In this document: in pieces, positions 57,699-64,000 of the stretch
How positions within the stretch are numbered: the first letter of the stretch is position 1
Layout: each line of letters begins with the position of its first letter
NCBI GenBank assembly: GCA_030340625.1
Contig: JAOPHQ010002854.1
Location: forward strand, 111,001 to 175,000
DNA length: 64,000 bases
From: Merluccius polli
Lineage: Eukaryota; Chordata; Actinopteri; Gadiformes; Merlucciidae
Reading direction: 5' to 3'
The notes under the pieces: model-generated
Database searches by the model: none
Seen by the model: only the letters and a program-made list of their open reading frames with translations
Told to the model about the DNA's origin: nothing
Program-made: the position numbers and the translations under genes

Positions 57699-60600
57699 AG
57701 AGAGAGAGAGAGAGAGATAAGAAAGTCAGCCTCAAAAGGTATTCACAGCACACACCACTGACCCCAGCGACCGTGACCCCAGCGACCGTCCTTTTCCCGC
57801 TTTTGCGGGGCGTGTCACTCGGGGGCGGTGAGATAACTGTCCCCAAGTGATTTTGAGTGAATCCGAGTCATGGTCTGAGAGTAAATGCCGTTTTTGGTGT
57901 TTTACGCCCCCTGTGTTGCTTGGCTTAGGACTTATTGAAATGTACACTGTGACGTCATTGATATTGAGCTATCGACACTAAACTTGGCACACTTCTTAAG
58001 TGGGGATGATATCAATGTCCCCAAGCGATTTGGAGTGAATCTAAGTCATGGTTCAAGAGCAAATGCCGTTTATGTGTGTTTTTGAGCATTAGCGCTTAGT
58101 GTAGCTTTTTTTTTTAATTGACACTGTGACATCATCTTAAGGGGGATGTCCTCTATGTGCATACCAAGTTTCAGCACTCAGTTCCCATTTAAATGTTTTT
58201 ATTTCCACATTACTCCACGCCATTTTTTCTATAATAAAAAATCCAAATAGTATTTTTTGTCACGTCGGCACGTCGATAGCATCTATCCAGACTGACCTAT
58301 ATTTTCATCCATTGGGGCGGCGAATTAAGTAAGTGGTACCAAATCTTATCCCCGGGAATACATATGTCGTTAATAATTTACCTATTCTAGAATAATAGGT
58401 ATCCACAGTTTCACTGGAAATACCTAATCAGAAGACCACCGTTTTAAAGTAAAGCCTCTTATCGGTATTGAAACTGATTTGTGTGTGGGTGTGTGTGCGT
58501 GTATACATGTGCACATGTGTGTGTGTGTGTGGAAGGGTGGAGGCTGGACTGGCACAGCACAGTCTCTCACAAGTCCCTGGTGCTACAGACAACGGGTCAC
58601 TTCATGCCTTAAGCAGCTCCCTCGTTGCGTAAAACGCGGCTTAGCACTCGGCCGGACGGGCCACTCAACAAGGGGATTTATGGGTAATGGGAGCGGCGGA
58701 GCGGAAGACGTAAGCGGTTGAATAATGGAATAATGCAGGTGGGGTTATGGAAAGCGGAAAAAATGCGCCTCTGGGGACTGGTTGTAATATTGCTTTATGC
58801 TGGGCTTGGACGTCACCCGCTGGGCTCCACTGCCGCCAGTTCAATCATGAGGTGCACTAAATAATTCAACCTGGATAAAGTCAGCTGCTGGGGCCAGATT
58901 GCTGGCTAGCTTATTAAACACAGTATGAATATGAAATAAAGACATCAAACATGAATAAATGAAAGTAATATCACTAATTTAGTACATGTGTGTATACAGC
59001 CTCTGGACCGCGCAGCTTCCGTTCGTAAAAAGTGGCACCAGGGGTCGAACCGCGGATGCAGAAATATTACAGGCGTAAAAGTGCCAGGTTACGCTTTTGT
59101 GGCACCGTCTCGCCTAGCTGGGAGATCAATTCAGCGGCCCCTGACCGCACTGAAAACACAGAGCCAGCGAGATGATTTAGGCCCCTAGGACCCTGGCAAT
59201 GTTCGTTGGTTAACACTAATAGTTGATGTTGGCATAGAGCAGCGCCAGCAAGGGGGAGGAGGAGGAGATGGGCTGGGGGGGGGTAAGGTCTCCAGAGACA
59301 GTATCTATCGCACGGACAGTCTGGAATGAAACAGAATACCGGGAATATCGAACTACCCCGTAACGCTGTTAAAAGCCGTGGAGCGAAGCAAGTCCATTAA
59401 GGGGTGCGCTCACTGCACCCGGGGAACGAGAGACTGAATAGAGGGAGTTGACCCGCGTTCAATTCTCAACATCAACATCGTGGAAGGTCATCATATCAAG
59501 AGACAAAAGCGATGGGTTCTCGACTCAGGTGCATCTGAACACATCTGTCTTGACAGTGGGTATCAACCACAACAAAAAGATGTGGTTACTGACGAAGACC
59601 AACCTCGATAAGGCCTTGGATACTGCCAACGTTAAAGGGAACATATTATACCTCAGCTGTTCAGTGTCTACAGTATATAATATATATATAAAATGTTGAG
59701 CTTTATCAGTGTCGAAATAGGGAGAATTCAAGTGTCTGACAGCCACTTCTGTACCTCTTGACTAGATTTAAGCAATGTACGACTAAAGAATGAAGCACAT
59801 TTACTCTAGGGAGATTATCTACAGTGTTAGATGCACATGATTTAGTCCGATGTGGTGTCCGACATGGGAAGCAGTCTTAAATAAATTGCCTGTGAAGTAA
59901 CTCTCCAAAGTGATTTGCAACTGGTGCTCCCTGAATAAAACATAGCGGGCACGGCAGAGCAGAGCGCGTTGGGATAGACAGGGAATAACTGACTACATCT
60001 ACAACAAACAACAGAGGAACGAGACGCGCGTGATAATTTGCACTGCAGCCAAAGAAAAATCACATATTTTTAAATTAAGGGCTGCAGAATAGGGAAACCC
60101 GCTCTTATGAAATATGTATGTCCACCCATGGTTCTGAAGTGCTAATCATAGGGTATAACCGGACCTGCTCTTGTTCAATTTGTGCGACAATTTGTGTGTC
60201 TAATAATGATTAAAGCTTTGAAAGAGCTTTAAAAAAAATGCTTTGAAAGCATAGTTCCACACCTCATAGTGATGACCGTCTCTGTCCAGTCTGGCTGGTC
60301 GCTCTCCCATTCGTCGACCGTTACCCAATCAGAGGTCTGCAGGGCCAGTCTTGCCATGGCAATTCGGTGCTTGGCCGACACCAGGCCCTGCTTGCCATAG
60401 CCATCACTCACTGGAGAAACAATGCCTTTAACAACCTGGTAGTTACCTGAAAGCACAGAGGACCAGGTTTAACATCCCGTCGATGATTTATAATATTGTT
60501 CACACAGCTCAACACAAATACAATGAGATGCTAAAGCACAACAACTTCAGACTAAAGTAATCTCTTTCAAGTGTTGCCCTGTTTGTGATTTTTATTGCAC

Positions 60601-62763
60601 CTAAAATGGAAACATAACAGACATGTATATGAAGTGATACCCTAGCATGCTACGCTGGAAGCCTAGTGTGTCATTAAAGATTCACGCTATAGCAGCAGCG
60701 CTATCGTAGTTATGCATAAATGCATATTCTAGTAGCCCACTTCTCCAAGTCATCTGCCAACCACCTCGCACTGATGGCAATTTTATAACTCAGCCTTGAA
60801 AAAAAATAGGACACATATTTCACACAAAGTTGAGAAATGCGGAAAAATAAATTGGACAAACAACGTTTTCTTTTAAACAAACTAACAAGTTATATGCAGC
60901 GTGCGGTGCAAGGTCTAGTTAGGAATATCTTTTCACGCATACTATAACTAAAATAATAGGCGAGTTAATGAATGTGCTCTAGCCATGTTTTCTCATAGCT
61001 ACCATTTACGTTTTGAATACTTTTTTTCTTTCTTTAGTTGACACTGAATTTGCTTACTAATAATAATTGCACAGTCTCCAGTGCAAACACTCTGCATGCG
61101 GATGGAGTAACCAGCTTTAAATCCAATGCTTACATTTACTGTAAACCAACCCAGTCAGCTGATGTGTAAATAAGGCAAAGGGTCAAAGGTGAGCCATAAG
61201 AGCATTATTTAGGGCCCTTGCAAATGAAATACACCACGGCTGTCTCTGATTCCATATACAATGGGCATCAGGGAACAGGACCGCTGGTTCATAACATTCA
61301 GAGGAAAATAATAAGTGACATGACTGTGCCGCTCTTGAGCGTGTTTAAAGCATACACATTGACACTGTGGTGTATACATGATGTATGAATTCCAGGGGGA
61401 AGAATAATATAGTGTGTTTTACTCCGAGCTGAAAGGTTATGGGTTCAAACTAGGGCTGAAAAATGTATCTAAATGTTATCTGAATCGCAATATGGCCAAG
61501 TACATAGGAGTGGCAAAATTTGAAAAGGGTAAAATGAGAACATTTAAATTCATAACACCAATATAAATGAAGTACTGTAGTGCTGCAGAGATGCCCTGGC
61601 CTATACATTTTCTCCAGATGTAAGAAAACTTGTTTGTTTCGTACAGACCCCAACAAATGTCACGTCATGATTTTAATAGTTTTGTCAGTGAAAATGAAAA
61701 CTGTGATGCAAAAATGATCATTCCCTTCCCACTAATACTGAATCATATCGCAATCGCAATATTTGTCAAAATAATTAAAACTGTTTTCACTATATCGTTC
61801 AGCCCTAGTCCGAACCCCAATGCCTGCAGCTTATCTGTCAGCATCCTTGTAAACGATGCCTGAACTCTACTTGCTACCTAATGATATATCTACATCTAAA
61901 ATCACTGTAAGATTTTTAATTGGTGATTAACAGTTTTTTTTACCTGCACTACTCTGTACTGTGTTATGAAATCTGGTATCTAATGATTAACTTGATTAGC
62001 ATGAGGATAATGGGATTAGCGTTTTTAAAACAGTGAGCAGCTTTAGGGTGAAAAAAGTTCTTGTCATCTCAGTTGACTATGTGTGGCACATGGAGGAGAC
62101 ATTTCAGCTGCAGCAACCTTGGAGTTTGGATTAATCTACATTGAAAAAGGAAAATCCAAAGTGCAAATATTTCAAGGACACATTTTTCTGTATTGATTAA
62201 GAGCGGGCAGAGAGAAAGTAAACTGAGATTGATTCAACCACAGCATTTTTGAGTTAAAGGAATACCTCGGATTGTATAAGCGTTGTGTCAACTCAACAAA
62301 ACAGATGGGGGGGGGGAATCATAATGAAAAAGAAAGCCTGTTTGTTTGAAACATCTTCGTAAAGGTTGAAAACTGAAAGATGAATTACAATTTTTTGACA
62401 GCGATAAGATTGAACACACACATTAAGTGTTTTCCCCCAGTGAAATCATCAAAACTGGATTAAGCATTTGGCTCTCCCTCTCTCTCCTCCTCTCTCCCTC
62501 TCTCCTCTTCCTCCATCTCTTCCTCTCTCCTCCTCCCTCTCTCTCTCTCTCCTCCCTATCCCTCTCTCTCCTCCCTATCCCTCTCTCCTCTCTCTCCTCC
62601 TCCTCCCCTCTCTCCTCCTCTCCCTCTCCCTCTGCCGTGTGCTTCTCTGACCTGTGCCATGCATGTGGTCTCTGGCCAGCTCAAACAGCCTCATGTGCTG
62701 GTTGGTAATGGGGTTGAAGGAGCCACAGGCCAGCAAGACCAGGGGAATTCGGCGGGTGGCCAT
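56225..62763 (-). CDS. nmnat3: Nicotinamide/nicotinate mononucleotide adenylyltransferase 3 (one middle exon not found)
   Basis: NAD+ synthesis enzyme joining ATP to NMN/NaMN, mitochondrial in mammals. Coding exons: 62652-62763 (MATRRIPLVLLACGSFNPIT, with the nucleotide-binding GSFNPIT motif), 60263-60446 (SPVSDGYGKQGLVSAKHRIA, TSDWVTVDEWES) and last exon 56225-56599 (LKLLCGADFLDTF, PNETSATEVRRALRRG, SVRYLLPDAVIDY). Exon 2 leaves two bases while the last exon starts in phase 0, so an exon of 3n+1 bases is needed, matching the family's ~94-base middle exon; I could not find it in 56600-60262. The last exon is strikingly GC-rich, unlike its surroundings. A paralogue (nmnat2) is less likely given rbp1 next door. 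Confidence 0.88.
57672..58140. repeat. Poly(G) run and diverged duplication in nmnat3 intron
   Basis: A G-run (57672-57699) followed by a GA run. Then two related segments, CCCCAAGTGATTTTGAGTGAAT (57841) and CCCCAAGCGATTTGGAGTGAAT (58019), are about 178 bases apart with similarity continuing downstream. The rest of 56600-60262 holds no recognised exon. Confidence 0.7.
62466..62635. repeat. CT/CCT-rich low-complexity block next to nmnat3 exon 1 donor
   Basis: Pyrimidine-rich block starting about 17 bases into intron 1; GA-rich on the transcript strand. Confidence 0.9.
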
Positions 62764-62782
62764 CTTGGCGTACTGCGCCGCT

Positions 62783-62797
62783 TCACATCATGGCCAT
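62783..62797 (-). promoter_or_regulatory. Four-codon upstream ORF in the nmnat3 leader
   Basis: On the minus strand ATG-GCC-ATG-ATG-TGA ends 19 bases before the nmnat3 ATG. It lies in the same exon, whose 5' border is a good acceptor (CCCTTCAG, exon starting at 62802). Such uORFs can lower translation of the main frame. The effect here is inferred. Confidence 0.45.
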
Positions 62798-63597
62798 GAC
62801 CCCTGAAGGGAGAAAGACGTGAAGGAGGTCAATGGTGTCATGATGAGAGGCATGCATGACTACGGCATACAGAGGCTGGTGAACCAGAAGCAAAGAGCGG
62901 TTATGGGGTATGGCTAGGCAATATGCAAAATTACTATGGAAATGATTTGAACAACAAAGCCAGATGTTGATTAATGTATGATGACCTATTCAAATTGTCA
63001 AACTGACATAGAAAGACACATTGGATGAAACTAGCCCTCCTACTAGTCCAACACTTTATGGTAATGTCGGTATCCAAGGAAACCGGTTACTCTTCTCCAT
63101 AACCGCTATAGGTTGATTGTCGAGATTGATTTTCCGCATCTTAGTTATTGAACAGTGACATCAGATGATGCAGAGCCTCATATTTCATATTTTGCAATAC
63201 GCATGTGCTGGACTGTGTCACGCAACGGCTTGGATTGAAAAATGCACTTGGGTTTAAAATCGATGGACATACCTTGAGGATATTGTGCTGCGGACAAGTC
63301 CGCTCAGCCAAAGGAAAGACGAAGGGATTTGATTGGTTTTTATATTAGGAAACCCCAGCTCTACTACTACTACTATTAATAATAATAATAAAAATAGTAA
63401 TAATAATAATAACAACGCAATATTTAATACGTGACCCAATACGCACAGACATGACATTCCTAGCATCCACTAGCCTAGCTAGTTAAATGCACTGATCATT
63501 GTGAATGCACGACCCTACAGTACTACGGAAAAGCAAACATGTACGAATACTATACTACAACGACACAGTGAGAAGGGTGATTTGTTTGAGCGCCCAC

Positions 63598-63760
63598 CTT
63601 GTTGTATTTATGCTTCACCTCTAATCCGGCCCCCCTCTCGCCGAGGGAACGGAGACCGGCGTGCAAAGGTTCCGCCCGGCGCGCGGCTGACCCCGCGTGG
63701 ACGGAAATATATCGCCGCCGGACCTCTCCGTGGTCCTGAACCGGGCCTGCGCACACAAAA
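63598..63760 (-). other. Candidate non-coding first exon / CpG-rich promoter of nmnat3
   Basis: CpG-rich DNA in an AT-rich neighbourhood, ending on the minus strand with a strong donor (CAACAAG before GTGGGC). The nmnat3 start exon has an acceptor at its 5' side, so a separate leader exon is required and this is the best candidate. The 5' limit is a guess. The rest of 62803-64000 shows no coding exon. Confidence 0.4.
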
Positions 63761-64000
63761 AAAAGTAGTGACATTATTATGTCTAAACTAAAGCAGGCAT
63801 CGCCATTGCAGGTGAGGAGGACTTGCAGACTTGTCACAGCAGCAACGTCGACCTTTTAAATCCTGGTCCCGCCGTTGTTTCGTTGTAAGGACACCACACC
63901 TGAAACGCGGCCATTTTTAGCGACGTGACCTTTCGTTTCGCTGTGGTTACAAAGCTTGTGAGGCTCTCTCCGACACTAATTGACTTCCTGTAGTGCGAGT

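Overview
This is a piece of vertebrate nuclear genome, almost certainly from a ray-finned (teleost) fish. It carries multi-exon protein-coding genes with GT-AG introns, very long CA/GA/CT microsatellites, tRNA-derived fish SINEs, an L2-type LINE, hAT- and Harbinger-like elements, foldback MITEs and a young Ty3/gypsy LTR element. It has no operons, CRISPR arrays or rRNA. The species cannot be named from the sequence. All homology calls rest on my recognition of the protein families, and exon joins were checked by reading phase.

Layout, left to right. (1) 108-15638, minus strand: the 5' 25 coding exons of utp20 (ribosome biogenesis), running off the left edge. (2) 16515-24655, plus: complete slc5a8-type sodium/monocarboxylate transporter, 17 coding exons, sharing a short divergent promoter with utp20. 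(3) 25363-25737, minus: etfrf1 (lyrm5), two coding exons. (4) 26228-33733, plus: dnai7 (casc1), an axonemal dynein intermediate chain, 16 coding exons, head to head with etfrf1 across a promoter with NRF1-like and RFX-like sites. (5) 35063-47501, minus: irag2/lrmp-type tail-anchored coiled-coil ER protein, 12 coding exons. Its largest introns hold an 18-bp-class minisatellite split by a Harbinger-like element, and a hAT-like element hosting an L2 LINE. (6) 48702-53359, plus: a Ty3/gypsy retrotransposon with LTRs identical by eye, one frameshift in pol and no target-site duplication. (7) 53933-54733, minus: exons 1-2 of rbp1; exons 3-4 are not in the window. (8) 56225-62763, minus: nmnat3 with a first, second and last coding exon; one middle exon was not found.

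The order joins three neighbourhoods that are separate in the human genome: SLC5A8-UTP20 (12q23), ETFRF1-DNAI7-IRAG2 (12p12) and RBP1-NMNAT3 (3q23). The genes are not one pathway; they are ordinary neighbours serving nucleolar rRNA processing, monocarboxylate uptake, mitochondrial ETF regulation, cilium motility, ER membrane function, retinol carriage and NAD synthesis.

No new multi-gene system is evident. The observations most worth checking are a probable compensated double frameshift in the utp20 acidic linker, a nearly perfect 45-bp-arm hairpin in a utp20 intron, the truncated rbp1 beside an LTR element lacking a target-site duplication, microsatellites that abut splice sites in five of the genes, and a tandemly triplicated splice donor in irag2.
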